Origin: Viola odorata
Taxonomy: Eukaryota; Streptophyta; Magnoliopsida; Malpighiales; Violaceae
Direction: 5' to 3'
Assembly (NCBI GenBank): GCA_963691705.1
Contig: OY829537.1
Span: 40,427,514 to 40,491,513, forward strand
Length of the DNA: 64,000 nucleotides
Shown: piece by piece, positions 10,561-22,140 of the stretch
Layout of the letters: the number at the start of each line of letters is the position of its first letter
How positions within the stretch are numbered: the stretch's first letter is position 1
Notes under the pieces: model-generated
Database searches by the model: none
Told to the model about the DNA's origin: nothing
The model's input: the letters and a program-made list of their open reading frames with translations, nothing else
Translations under genes and position numbers: made by a program

Positions 10561-11859
10561 TAGGACACCCTTTTTTTCATTTCACGATTTCTCGCTCTCT
10601 CTCTTCTCTCTCACTCCCATCGTCTTCCTCACCTCCATCGCCCAAACCCTAAACAAACACCATCGTCTTCCTCACCTACAAACGATTAATCTAATCGCCT
10701 CATCCATTCCACATCCACTGCCAACTCTACTCCAAACTTCATTCCTTACCGTCGTCTGTTGTGATGATACCTAAGCAAAAGGTGAGCTTCATAATTTATT
10801 TTTATTTTTATTTTCAATTATTACAATTTGGTTTGTTTGGGGCTGGAAAATTTTGAAAACAATCTAGAGTTCAAACAATTCACAAATCTCAAATTTCTAG
10901 GGTCAAATTTGCTTTTTTTTTTGTCTTTGTTTTTGTTCTTACTCATTCTGGTGCAGGAGCTGCAAGTGAAGTGCTTTTTGTTTTTGTTGTGCTGTTTCAT
11001 GTTTTTGTTGTTCTGTATTTATTTCTTGTATTTAGCAGTAGAGAAGTTGGAATGAGGAATATTGTTTCTCTAGTCTTCAATCTTCGACATGCTTCCATCA
11101 TCAGTTACTAACTAAAGGTAGTTGTCTGGTAATTGTAGTGTTAAGTTTCCTTTAATCGATCCATCCAAGCATAGATTCCTATCTTGTTTCTCGGGAGGAA
11201 AAGTATCAAAAATCACATGCATTTATGGCTTTCTTTTCTTCCATAAGTTGTTGCTGCTGCTACACCTTTTTTGTCCTTCTGTATCTGTTCTTGTCTTCTT
11301 GACTTGCCCAATGCATTGATACCTGTACATAATACATTACTATTTTTTTCCTTAAATTTTCTGGTTTGTTGAGAATTAGGTAAATACATACATGGTTCCT
11401 AGCCTAGCTTGTCAAATTACTGAGTTACACTTAGATGGTAGAAAATCTATAAATAATGAGCTATATCCTGTGAGTTCTGTGAATCATTAAAACCACACTA
11501 CTTCCAGAATCTCCTACATCATATAAATTATCAACTGCTAAATATATGTCAATATGTAAAATGTATGTGATTAATCTGAATCCAAGAACTAGCAAACAAA
11601 AAATTCATTTGAGTCATATCCATATTGCCTAATGTCCATTGATTTTTTGTTTTATTAATTAAGAGTCTCAAAAGTTCAAGATGAAGATGACAGACACACA
11701 TGTAGCAGACATTAAACTGCATCCTCAAATCAATAATAATATGATGCTGTAAGTATAAGTGGCTGTTATAGTTTCTCAAAAGCTTGATGCTCTTGTTGGA
11801 CCTTATTCATAGACAAGCCTCAACTTACTAGGTTGTATTGTTTATTGATTGGGCATGCA
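10561..11859 (+). other. Possible 5' UTR and first intron of a lost gene, cut by E2
   Basis: A CT-rich leader (ctcgctctctctcttctctctc) with an AAACCCTAA box is followed by an ATG at 10764 and a good splice donor after six codons (AAG|GTGAGC, about 10780). The rest is T-rich and intron-like and carries no recognised exon before E2 starts at 11860. It could be the front of a host gene or of a hAT transposase gene that was cut off. Confidence 0.3.
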
Positions 11860-12848
11860 TGATACGATCCTAGCCCCGCCACACACACACACCAAACAAC
11901 AAGGGCTAGATGGACAAAAGCGTCAAGCCATGATGGAGCAGATGGAGTCTGATCAGGGATCACAAAGGCTTGATGGACACTCTAATGTGTTATATTTATT
12001 GTGTCGAAATTTCAGGACATTTGGACAAGTGGATCATCCAAAAGCTCAAAGCAACATTTTAGTTGACAGGAGTCCTACACAGACAATGACTCTAGGACGC
12101 GTCAGACGACTTCTACTGAGCCATTTCGGATCAGTGAGACCCAGACCAGGAAGGAAGAGGTTTTTCCCGAATCTTTCAGATGTTAGCTTTCGGTTGGAAT
12201 AGGTTTCAACCCATTTGGACGAGCGGGTTGAAAGTTATGCCAATCGACATTATGGTGCGCAGTGTGTGAGCAAAACAACATGCGACTTGAGGATTCAGCC
12301 CAAACCTTGGCCCGATGATGGGGAAACCTCTTGGAGTTCTGGAATGATATTTAATTATCTATTAATTATTTATTTAGCTTATAAGAGTTATTTCTTATTT
12401 AGAACTTCTATTCCTATTAGCATTAGAACTTATAGTTTGAGTAGAACTTGTATTGGCGTTTAGCCTATATAGAGCCGATTATGCTCATAATAAAGTACGC
12501 TATTTTTACCCAAATTCATATTGAGACATTGTCTTGCAGAGTATTTACTCTTTGTTCACGTGTGAACCTTGTTACAATTCAAGTCCGAACACTTGAATAA
12601 TTGGCAAGTAAAAACCAAGAGTTCAAACCCCCATTGTGTCGTTTCACCTAGGTTGGTATTCACAGGTTGAATGCAGGGTTAGGGATCCGAAGCAAGAACC
12701 TCACTTGTTACGTTTAGGTTGACTAGTGCAAGTTATTAGCAGGGTTAAACTTCCAAGTTGAGTTATTTTATTCCGCATTCAAAATCCAATCCTTCGAACT
12801 AGATCAAAAAGTACTCGTTACGCATCCTATGCAACTAGGATTGTATCA
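11860..12848 (+). repeat. 5' LTR of E2
   Basis: It starts TGATACGATCCTAG and ends CTAGGATTGTATCA, an imperfect 14-bp terminal inverted repeat, 989 bp. A TATA-like motif lies at about 12465-12471. The primer binding site TTGGTAGTGGAGC follows at 12850. Confidence 0.85.
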
Positions 12849-13555
12849 GTTGGTAGTGGAGCTCAAGGCGTTCAAGGTTTGGTATCTATCTTTACGTTTC
12901 TATTTTCCTTGTTGAGATTGGTTCTTTTTCTATCTGTTCTATAACCAATCTTCTTGTGTGCTTGTGTTAGTTGTTTTGTGCGTCTTGTTAAACAAATCGT
13001 TGTACGATTTGTGTGTCATTAAATTAGTTTGTTTCTTTCCACAAAAGAGTCACAAAATACTAAAAAGAGTCTTTAATTTTGTTTCTATTTAGTTTCGTTC
13101 AAAAAAAAAAGTCAAAAAAAAGAGTCAAAAAATCAAAAAAAAATTTCAAAATAGAACGAGAAATAAAATACAACATACTATAGAGTATTGTGAAGCTATT
13201 TCAAAAAGAATCATTAGATTTGGTGGTCAGAATTGAGAGATAGCTAAAAGACAAATCGCACACACCTAAACGCATATCACTCACGGTTTGGTGAATTTAC
13301 TTGAGTCTTCTTGAGTCTTTTGAGCCTTTTCTTTGATTCCTTTACATCTATATATCTTCTACTCTAGTTCAACATTTGCTAAGTTCATTGATTTTGCAAC
13401 TAACCTCTTGTTGAGCATCTAAAAGTCCATTCGAAGCTAGTTGTCTTTGTGTGTCTTCTTTGGAAGCTTTCTTTTGAAATTCTCAAGTCATTGGCGTTTG
13501 CACCTGAACAATTGTAGGTAAGTGTGAGTGATTTTGTGAGATCAATAGAGTGTTT

Positions 13556-13633
13556 AAACATGAGAGTAAAAATGTGAGGGAGTGCTAGGTTTAGTGCAAT
13601 TTTACATTTTCTATTTCTTGTTGTGAATTTCAG
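13556..13633 (+). promoter_or_regulatory. Conserved gag leader with intron-like ends (E2)
   Basis: The leader reads acatgagagtaaaaat, then GTGAGGGAGTGCTAG, then GCAATTTTACA and ends TTTCAG. From GTGAGG (13574) to CAG (13633) is 60 nt. The same order is found just before gag in A, C and D, and in B with a changed donor. It could be a very short intron or another conserved leader signal. Confidence 0.5.
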
Positions 13634-14280
13634 GATATCATATCGTTCTTCAGAAGATGAGGAGTTTTCCTATGAGAGGTGAAAGAGGGTTAAAGAGAGG
13701 AGGCTTAGGTTTGGAGATCAACTTGACACAAACCTTAGAAGTATGAGGATGGAAATCCCTTCCTTTGGAGGAATGAATAATCCGCATACTTATCTAGTAT
13801 GGGAAATGGAGATCCAATCGATCTTTGTTTATTATAAATACTCGGAGGAGAAAGTAAAGATGGCATCAGTTAGGTTCTTTGGGTACGCCATTCATTGGTG
13901 GGAGCAAATCAATAGTGATCGGATAAGGTTGGAGGTCAGACCGGTTCGAACTTGGAATGAGATGAAGGTATTAATGAGGCGATGATTTCTACCCGCCCAC
14001 TGGCAAGAGCGACACTATGATGCGCAAGGGTCATTGCGTTATGGTGCGCGTAGACCGCTCCACGAGTCATGCGGCAAAATTCACAAGTGGAGGGACTACA
14101 ATTGTACTGATGCGAGCATGATTAGCATCAGGCCGAGGGTTTCACTCTTCAAGGGTAAGGACGGCCCCAACACATGTTTGGCAAGAGATGTTCCTTCTTC
14201 AACTCGTGTGCGAACGTGAGATATTTTATGCCATACATGCACAGGTCGAGGGCACACTTCTAGCCAATGTCCCAACAATA
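13634..14280 (+). pseudogene. gag remnant of E2
   Basis: The capsid core is recognisable at 13700-13985: IPSFGG, HTYLVWEMEIQ, VRFFGYAIHWWEQ, matching the PPFEG...WWEQ core of A, B, C and D. It ends at a TGA after LMRR. After a gap of altered sequence an intact CCHC knuckle CHTCTGRGHTSSQC lies at 14229-14270. The first part and the region between core and knuckle are shortened or frame-shifted. Confidence 0.65.
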
Positions 14281-14539
14281 GGGTGATCATTAAGGACGAT
14301 GGTGAGGTTATGTCAGACAGGATGGGCAAGAGTGATACCTTCAAGGATTCTCTGGAGCAGTTGGTGAAGTCTTATGTAGAGGAAATTGAGAGAAAAAAGG
14401 GAGAATTGAGCATTGAAAATAAATAATTGGAAGCTTTAAAAGAAAAAGAGCAAAACAGCCCCCATGAAAAGAGTGAGCATGGGTTATGAGATGAGAATGA
14501 CGCTTGTGAAAAATGAAGTATAAGAGTTGGCAAGGAGTT

Positions 14540-15531
14540 TGATACGATCCTGGTTCCTTAGGATGCGTAGCACCAATTTTGATCTTTGTTCAAAGATGGA
14601 TTTCCTGCGGAATAGATAGAATAGATAGAACTCACTTGCACAATTAAGACCTGCTGAACGCTAAGCAACAGCCAACCAAAATCCGAACAAGAGAGGGTCC
14701 TTGTGAATGATAAACTTGCACAACTAAGACCTGCTGAACGCTAAGCAACAGCCAACCAAAGTCCGAACAAGAAGATAAACAACAAGTAGGATGCAATTCC
14801 AAGATTTACTTGTATACGACTCAAGTATTGCGGACTCAAGAAGAACAAGGTTCAACCAACTTGAACAAGGGGCGGAGATTGAAGAGATTAACTCAATTTA
14901 TCAAATAACAGCCACCTTTCTAAGGAGGCCAAAAGGCTCCTTATATAGGTTACAAATAAACCCTAATTCCAAAAGAGGAATATTACATAAAGTAGATACT
15001 TAACTAATTAATTAAATGTCTATTTAATTAATTATCTAAACAAAGTAAAAGCAATAAACGCGTGCAGCTTCTGGACAACAGAAACGGACAAGTGCCGATA
15101 GAGGTAGGGACCAATCGGGCCGGAGCCGTTTCATTCGAGGGCAGATAGGCGCCAAAACGGACACGCGGAATTGTTGAAGCAAACGGCAACGGATGAGTCA
15201 AAACGGTAAGTGCCATTTTGAGAGAAACGGACGCGTGCCGATAGAATGGTCAAATGCCGTTTGACCAATGCCGATTGTGCCAATTGGTCAAGTGCCGTTG
15301 TGCGCATAACGGTCAAATGCCGTTTGACCCACGTCATCATCGGTCAAGGCAAAAGTGAGAAGATTCACTATCTTTGCCGTCTTCTCCCTAAGTGCAGTCC
15401 TCTCACTTGTCATCTCAGATTCTAGCTCTTTGTGGATGAGGGATGACAATCGGTCTTGAAGTCGTTGGGCTCTGGCTCGAGTCATTGGACCAGCTGGTGG
15501 TAACGGTAACTGGATGCGTGGATTCGCATCA
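14540..15531 (-). repeat. 3' LTR of element A
   Basis: On the plus strand it reads TGATACGATCCTGG...GATTCGCATCA. It includes the last 80 codons of the polyprotein (stop at 15288). A 59-bp segment is present twice (14634-14692 and 14714-14772). A TATA motif on the minus strand lies at about 14940-14947. Confidence 0.95.
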
Positions 15532-18500
15532 TTCCCTCCCCCTTCGGAAGGATTCGTCCTCGAATCCGTATCGGCATCATCCGCAAGTCCATACTCGTCA
15601 TCTGCATCAAACAAAACTAAGTCAGAAACATTGAAAGTGGAGCTAACGGCACCATACTCACTCGGCAACGCCAGTTTATAGGCATTGTTGTTGATCTTCT
15701 CAACAATCTGGAACGGTCCGTCTCCTCTAGGTGATAGCTTGCCGCGGCGTTGGTCAGGAAAACGCTCCTTGCGCATATGCAACCAGACCCAATCGCCAAC
15801 CTGAAACGTCACTAGCCGTCGGCCCTCGTTCCGTTTCTGCACAAGCTTCTCATTCATACGCTCAATGTTCTGTTTTGCCTTAGCATGTAATTGCTTGACA
15901 AAATCAGCCTTCTGTTCACCATCTAAACTTACAACATCACTCAACGGTAAAGGAGTTAAATCCAAAACAGTTCTGGGATTAAATCCATAAACAAGCTCAA
16001 ACGGTGAGTAATGAGTAGTAGAATGAACAGCACGGTTGTAAGCAAATTCAATAAACGGTAAATGATCAACCCAAGAAGAAACATGCTTACGAACTAAGGT
16101 GCGCAAAAGGGAGCCAAGAGTCCGATTTACCACCTCTGTTTGGCCATCCGTTTGTGGGTGATAAGAAGTAGAATATAACAATTTAGTACCAAGTTTCTTC
16201 CACAAGACACGCCAAAAATGGCTAAGAAACTTAGTATCCCTATCACTCACAATCGTCAAAGGAATGCCATGCAAACGTACTACTTCACGAAAGAATAAAT
16301 CAGCAATCTGAGTAGCATCACACGTAGTAGAACATGGAATAAAATGGGACATTTTCGAAAATCTGTCCACTACAACAAAAACAGAATCCTTGCCGTTTTT
16401 AGACTTAGGCAGTCCGACAACAAAATCCATAGATAAATCAGTCCAAGGATGAGAAGGAACAGGTAACGGCATGTACTCTCCATGACCAACAGACTTAGAT
16501 TTGGCTCTACGGCAAACTAAACATCTAGCGATGATGCGCACAACATCACGCTTCATGTGATGCCAATAAAAATGATCATTCAAAACATCTAAAGTCTTAG
16601 TCACGCCAAAGTGGCCCATCAAACCACCACTATGGGCTTCATGCACAAGTAATTCACGAAGAGAGCAATGAGGAATACACAAATTTTTACCCCGAAATAA
16701 ATACCCCTCATGCTTATAGAATTTAGAACCAGAAATAGAAACACCATGCATATAAATATTACCAAAATCAGAATCGGTAGCATAGAGTTCTATGATGTGG
16801 GAAAATCCAAGCAACTTAGCATTAAGAGAAGTAATTAACACATACCGTCGAGATAGTGCATCGGCAATAATGTTCTCTTTACCTTGCTTGTACTGAATAT
16901 GATAAGGAAAAGCTTCAATAAATTCCATCCAAGCGGCATGTCTCCGATTTAGCTTCCCTTGTCCCTTGAGGTACTTCAAACTCAAATGATCAGTGTGGAT
17001 GATAAACTCTCTCGGCATCAGGTAGTGTTGCCATGTCTCCAATGCGCGAACAAGGGCATAGAATTCCTTGTCATATGTCGGGTACCTGAGCTGAGCATCC
17101 TTGAGCTTCTCGCTGAAATAGGCAATCGGCCGTTTCTCTTGCATCAGAACGGCGCCGATTCCTAACCCGCTGGCGTCACACTCTATCTCAAACGCCTTAG
17201 TGAAATCGGGCAAAGCTAGTACTGGAGCGGTACAAAGCCGTTCTTTTAGGGTAGTAAACGCCTCTTCATGTGGCTGTTCCCATCGGAAAGCAGTATTCTT
17301 CTTTGTTAGATCATTCAATGGAACAGCGATGGTGCTAAAGTCCTTCACAAAGCGCCGATAGAAGCTTGCCAAGCCATGGAAGGATCTGACGTCACTAACG
17401 GTCTTGGGCGTTGGCCACTCCTGAATCGCGCGGATCTTTTCTTCATCCACTTTAACGCCATCTGTACTCACAATAAAACCAAGAAAACCAACTTGTTCTA
17501 TTGCGAAAGAACACTTACTAGGTTTAGCAAATAATTTCTGTTCACGAAGTGTTAGAAAGACTTCCCTAAGATGTAAAACATGCTCATCAACGGATTTGCT
17601 ATAGATTAAAATGTCATCAAAATAAACTACAACAAATCTTCCAAGTAAGTGCCGAAGTACATGGTTCATTAACCTCATAAAGGTGCTAGGAGCATTAGTT
17701 AAACCAAACGGCATAACCATCCATTCATATAATCCGTACTTTGTTTTAAAAGCAGTTTTCCATTCATCCCCTTCTTTCATGCGAATTTGGTGGTAGCCAC
17801 TCATTAAATCAATTTTAGAAAAGATTTTGCTGCCACTTAATTCGTCTAACATATCATCTAAACGAGGAATAGGGTGACGATACTTTACAGTGATTTTGTT
17901 GATTGCCCGGCAATCAACACACATTCTCCAAGTTCCATCCTTCTTCGGGACTAGAATGACTGGAACGGCACATGGAGACAGACTCTCCCGAACGTACCCA
18001 CGCGCAAGCAAATCGTCCACTTGCCGTTGTAGCTCCTTGGTTTCCTCTGGATTGGATCGGTAAGCAGGCCGATGTGGAATTGCCGATCCAGGGGCAAAGT
18101 CTATCTGATGTTCAATGCCTCGAATCGGAGGTAAACCACGTGGTATCTCCTCGGGTAGAACATCTTCAAATTCCTGCAAGAGAGAAGAAACACCAATCGG
18201 AACGGTAGGCTGCCGATCCGTTGTACCCGTTAGCAAACAGTAAGAACGGAAACGGATGAGAAAAAGGGGACGGCTTTTGCCAAAAGATTTTTGAGAAGAA
18301 ACGTTTTCCTCAACTTCGCTCCCCTTGGCATATACACTCAATTTCTTTTTATTTGCCTCTCCTTTTCTCTCAATGCCACTCTCAGCACGCTTACTCTTTT
18401 CGTGCGAATGTTTACTCTCTCCCTCTGCATGCTTGCTGCTTTCATGCGAATGTTGAAGGCTCACACACTCAACATTTTGCTCTTTATGTTTCACTCTTAA

Positions 18501-18566
18501 GCCTTCTTTTTCTCTCTCACATTGTTTGGCAATTTCATATTCAGCGTATGACTTAGCAAGCCACTG
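15288..18566 (-). pseudogene. pol of element A: RT, RNase H, integrase
   Basis: More than 1,000 codons are open after the TAG at 18567. Counting from the codon at 18494, RT spans about 175-340 with the catalytic YFDD at 291-294. RNase H spans about 435-550 with ECDAS (D440), HTDH (D501) and ADALSRR (D545). Integrase has an HHCC zinc site (H621, H628, C658, C661) and the catalytic triad D690 (SMDF), D751 (VSDRD) and E787 (DGQTE). The end carries [13 protein letters not shown] at 977-989, where the 3' LTR begins, and then PPAGPMTRARAQ. The enzymes copy element RNA into DNA and insert it. All catalytic residues are present, but the TAG before this segment cuts it off from Gag and protease unless it is read through. 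Confidence 0.9.
15532..15549 (-). other. Polypurine tract of element A
   Basis: Read on the minus strand it is gaagggggagggaa directly before TGATGCG, the start of the 3' LTR. It lies within the coding frame (codons for SEGGGN). Confidence 0.85.
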
Positions 18567-19241
18567 CTAATCTCCAAGTACTTCTGCTGGTGACAACGGT
18601 GCTAAGGTAAACTTTTGACCATCCTTCACCAACTTATAGCGATTCCGTTTGCCTTCATGGATCGCGTCTCTGTCAAACTGCCATGGTCGACCAAGAATGA
18701 TATGGCTAGCTTGCATTGGAACTACATCACAAAGTACTTCATCTTGGTACTTGCCGATATAGAAATTGACAAGCACCTGCCGAGTCACCTTGACACCGGC
18801 TTCGTCTGTCATCCAGTGAAGCTGATAGGGCTTCGGATGTCTTATCGTCCGTAAGCCAAGCTTATCAACCATCATCCAACTCGCGCAATTGGTGCAGCTG
18901 CCGTTATCAATGATAATGGAACATCCTTTCTTGTCTATCACACCTCTGGTATGAAACAGATTGGTCCGTTGTTCCTCATCACTCACTTCTTCGGTGGCCT
19001 GCACGCTCAGAGTCCGTCGGACCACAAGTAAACGGACATGCTCACCTTGCTGACTATCACTATCGGAATCGGCACTACCATCTTTATCAGGTGCCGATTG
19101 CTCATCATCTGACTCTTCCTCTCCATTCGGCCTGATGATAAACACTCGTTTATTCGGGCATTCCGATTTCTTATGCCCTCGACCGTTGCACTTGAAACAC
19201 ACAATATCTTTAGTTGCTGGCCGATCCATCGGTGGAGTATA
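18567..19241 (-). pseudogene. Zinc knuckle and protease segment of element A
   Basis: The frame is continuous with gag upstream and pol downstream but bounded by two TAG codons. A CCHC knuckle CFKCNGRGHKKSEC lies at residues 11-24 from the ATG at 19229. The aspartic protease follows with IIDNGSCTNCAS, where the usual residue after the catalytic Asp is Gly or Ser/Thr-Gly; here it is Asn-Gly, also found in element D. The flap-side motif HIILGRPWQFD is present. The second TAG (18567-18569) stands where B and D have a glutamine codon. Confidence 0.8.
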
Positions 19242-20324
19242 CTATTTTGTAGTAGCCGTTTTGGGAGGAATAACGGCACGGGAGGAGCTCGTTGGAACGG
19301 GAGAAGCCGTTCTGTCTTCCTTACTCCAAGATGACTTCTTCCACGGTGTGGAACCAGTAGACTTAGAAGAGCTCTTAGCCTTTCGATGCTTCTCAATCTT
19401 TTGTGCCATGTGAAGCATATCCTCTAGGGTATTGTATTGCGTTAGCTCCAAGGCGTCGGCAATCTCTGCATTCAGACCAGCACTGAACCTAGCCATCGTT
19501 ACCTCAGGTTCCTCAGTAACCTTTGCTTGAGCTAAAGCAATCTCCATCTCATTGAAATAGGCTCCAACACTCTTGCTGCCTTGCTTTAAGGTCTGAAGCC
19601 GTTGATGAAGCTGACGGTGAAAGTAAGTCGGAACAAACCGTTGTCTCATCGCCTGTTTCATCTCGCCCCAATTATCAATCGGACCAGCATAAACGGCTGC
19701 TCTCTTCAGGTTGAGCTGCTCCCACCAATGACTAGCATAGCCACTGAATTCAACGGCTGCCAGCTGAACCTTTTTACTCTCCGAATAATTGTGGCATAAG
19801 AAGATAGCGTCTATCTTCCGTTCCCAAGTCAGGAATGCATCAGGGTCATCGGTACCCTCAAACGGTGGTATTTTCATTTTAATGCTGCTGAGATTAGCAT
19901 CCAATCGGTCATCTTCCCGTTCTCTTCTACCAATCCGTTCTCCGCGTCTTTCCCCTCTCGGACCATCCCGAGCATATATATATCCTTCTCCTCCGTCAGG
20001 TTCCTCTTCCAGATCGGGTTGTGGAATTTGTGGTCCACGTCTAGCAAGTCGTCTGGGAGGAACGTTGACCATGTCACGCTGCCGATTCACTTCACGTGGT
20101 CGACGGGCGTTGTCATCCTCGTCGGACGGTTCTGTCATATGTCCATCGGCTCTGTCATCAGCTGCTCTATTCACTGCTCTCGGATTTGGGTTTAGAGTAG
20201 CTAACGCTTCGACTCTAGCCATCCTTGCATCGGCAGTTAGTTGTCGTTCTGTCATGGCTCTAAGTTGTTCCGTTATGGTGGCTAACATAGCCGACAGATC
20301 GGGTTGTACTCCTTCTTGAGACGT
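19242..20324 (-). pseudogene. gag (capsid) of element A, start codon lost
   Basis: About 360 codons encode the structural protein that packages element RNA. The capsid core reads IPPFEG, DAFLTWERKIDAIF, YASHWWEQL, MRQRFVPTYF, LHQRLQTLKQGSKSV and ARFSAGLNAEIADALE. The codon that aligns with the gag ATG of B (31979) is ACG here (20322-20324), so the normal start is missing; the next in-frame ATG lies some 15 codons further in. A TAG at 19242-19244 separates this part from the zinc knuckle. The frame is open upstream only through the leader. Confidence 0.85.
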
Positions 20325-20334
20325 CTTTAAGTTC

Positions 20335-20391
20335 CTGAAACTCACAACACAAAAGAAAACGTAAAATTGCACTAACCTAGCGCTCCCTCAC
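20335..20391 (-). promoter_or_regulatory. Conserved gag leader with intron-like ends (element A)
   Basis: Read on the minus strand: acacgagagtaaacac, GTGAGGGAGCG, GCAATTTTACG and TTTCAG, 57 nt from GTGAGG to CAG. The order and sequence match those in E2, C and D. Confidence 0.5.
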
Positions 20392-21306
20392 GTGTTTACT
20401 CTCGTGTTTAAACACTCGAATAATCTCACAAAAATCACTCAAAATCTCCTGCAATGTTCAAATGTCAGTAAGACTCAAGAATCCAAAGAAAAGCTTCCAA
20501 GAAGACTCTCAAAGGCAACTAGCTTCAAACAAAAAGGTGATACTTGGTATTTGATTAATCGCAAGAACGATCAATTAAACAAATATCAAGTAGAGTGGAA
20601 GACAATATTAAAGAATCAAAGAAAAGCTTTATTTGACTCGAACGACTCAAACAAAATTAATCCTTAATATAATATGGTATATTTGGTGCATGGGTGAGAG
20701 AATAAACTAAGTTTTGCCTTTAATAAGTGGAAGACAAAAACAGAGAATATTCTTATAGGAAAAGGTAGTGGGTGCGGGACAAAACAAAGTGGATGGATGG
20801 GTTGCCTTCTACTTTTCAGAATACTTTTGTGCAATTCTAAAAGTATACTCAATAAAATATTTGCACATGCAATCCCAATAATTTTGACAGATGTGGGATC
20901 GGTCAACAAACAACACAAATCAATTCCTTGCCAACAGAAAGGATCAAATAAGGTTTTTTGTACCAACTTATAATCAATCTCTTTTTTTTTGTTTTTTTTG
21001 TTTTTTTGTTTTTTATCCTGAATGCACAAAACCCAGTCTTAGTAGAATGCTTGTAACTTTAGTTTCAGATGTCCAACTCACTCGATTCCTTTTGATTCGG
21101 AATCTACACAGATATAGCTTTCTAACGACACCAATATCACCCAATTCGGATACCAACTGATATGTTAAAACAATTTTGACAACTGACCAGAATTTGCACA
21201 TATACTAACCAAGTACAGCAAAGAAATCGGTTTTGAATGGAGTAGAAAGAAATACCGATTTCAACGATGAAAACTTGAAAACAATTAAGATACTTACCAA
21301 TCTTTG

Positions 21307-21330
21307 AACGCCTTAAGCTCCGCTACCAAC
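21307..21330 (-). other. Primer binding site of element A
   Basis: Directly inside the 5' LTR the minus strand reads gTTGGTAGCGGAGCttaaggcg. The core TGGTAGCGGAGC is two bases away from the initiator-tRNA-Met site. Confidence 0.8.
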
Positions 21331-21729
21331 TGATACGATCCTGGTTCCTTAGGATGCGTAGCACCAATTTTGATCTTTGTTCAAAGATGGATTTCCTGCG
21401 GAATAGATAGAATAGATAGAACTCACTTGCACAATTAAGACCTGCTGAACGCTAAGCAACAGCCAACCAAAATCCGAACAAGAGAGGGTCCTTGTGAATG
21501 ATAAACTTGCACAACTAAGACCTGCTGAACGCTAAGCAACAGCCAACCAAAGTCCGAACAAGAAGATAAACAACAAGTAGGATGCAATTCCAAGATTTAC
21601 TTGTATACGACTCAAGTATTGCGGACTCAAGAAGAACAAGGTTCAACCAACTTGAACAAGGGGCGGAGATTGAAGAGATTAACTCAATTTATCAAATAAC
21701 AGCCACCTTTCTAAGGAGGCCAAACGGCT

Positions 21730-21740
21730 CCTTATATAGG
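21730..21740 (-). promoter_or_regulatory. TATA box of element A
   Basis: The minus strand reads CCTATATAAGG, followed by GAGCC. This is the likely core promoter in the 5' LTR and marks the U3/R region. Confidence 0.6.
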
Positions 21741-22038
21741 TTACAAATAAACCCTAATTCCAAAAGAGGAATATTACATAAAGTAGATACTTAACTAATT
21801 AATTAAATGTCTATTTAATTAATTATCTAAACAAAGTAAAAGCAATAAACGCGTGCAGCTTCTGGACAACAGAAACAGACAAGTGCCGATAGAGGTAGGG
21901 ACCAATCGGGCCGGAGCCGTTTCATTCGAGGGCAGATAAGCGCCAAAACGGACACGCGGAATTGTTGAAGCAAACGGCAACGGATGAGTCAAAACGGTAA
22001 GTGCCGTTTTGAGAGAAACGGACGCGTGCCGATAGAAT

Positions 22039-22140
22039 GGTCAAATGCCGTTTGACCAATGCCGATTGTGCCAATTGGTCAAGTGCCGTTGTGCGCATAA
22101 CGGTCAAATGCCGTTTGACCCACGTCATCATCGGTCAAGG
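22039..22140 (-). promoter_or_regulatory. W-box and TGACG cluster in U3 of element A
   Basis: About 100 bp hold six TTGAC/GTCAA cores, the WRKY binding core. Two of them pair as the inverted repeat GGTCAAATGCCGTTTGACC, which occurs twice (22039-22057 and 22102-22120). Next to the second copy is TGACGTGG on the minus strand, a bZIP (TGA-type) site. The cluster lies about 300-400 bp upstream of the TATA box. The 3' LTR has the same sites at 15248-15349. Confidence 0.5.

Noticed and set aside
10640..10660. Telomere repeat
   Set aside because: Only a single AAACCCTAA-type box, common in plant 5' regions; no array.
18567..19244. Programmed read-through of TAG codons in element A (and at similar places in D)
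   Set aside because: In both elements a TAG lies before the zinc knuckle and another between protease and RT. The codons are not the same ones, siblings have Gln at the second site of A, and the next bases do not fit the known CAR-YYA read-through context. Mutation is the simpler reading.
19789..20319. Plus-strand ORF of 176 codons opposite gag of element A
   Set aside because: It is the antisense of the capsid gene; Ser/Arg-rich composition follows from the acidic Gag codons on the other strand.
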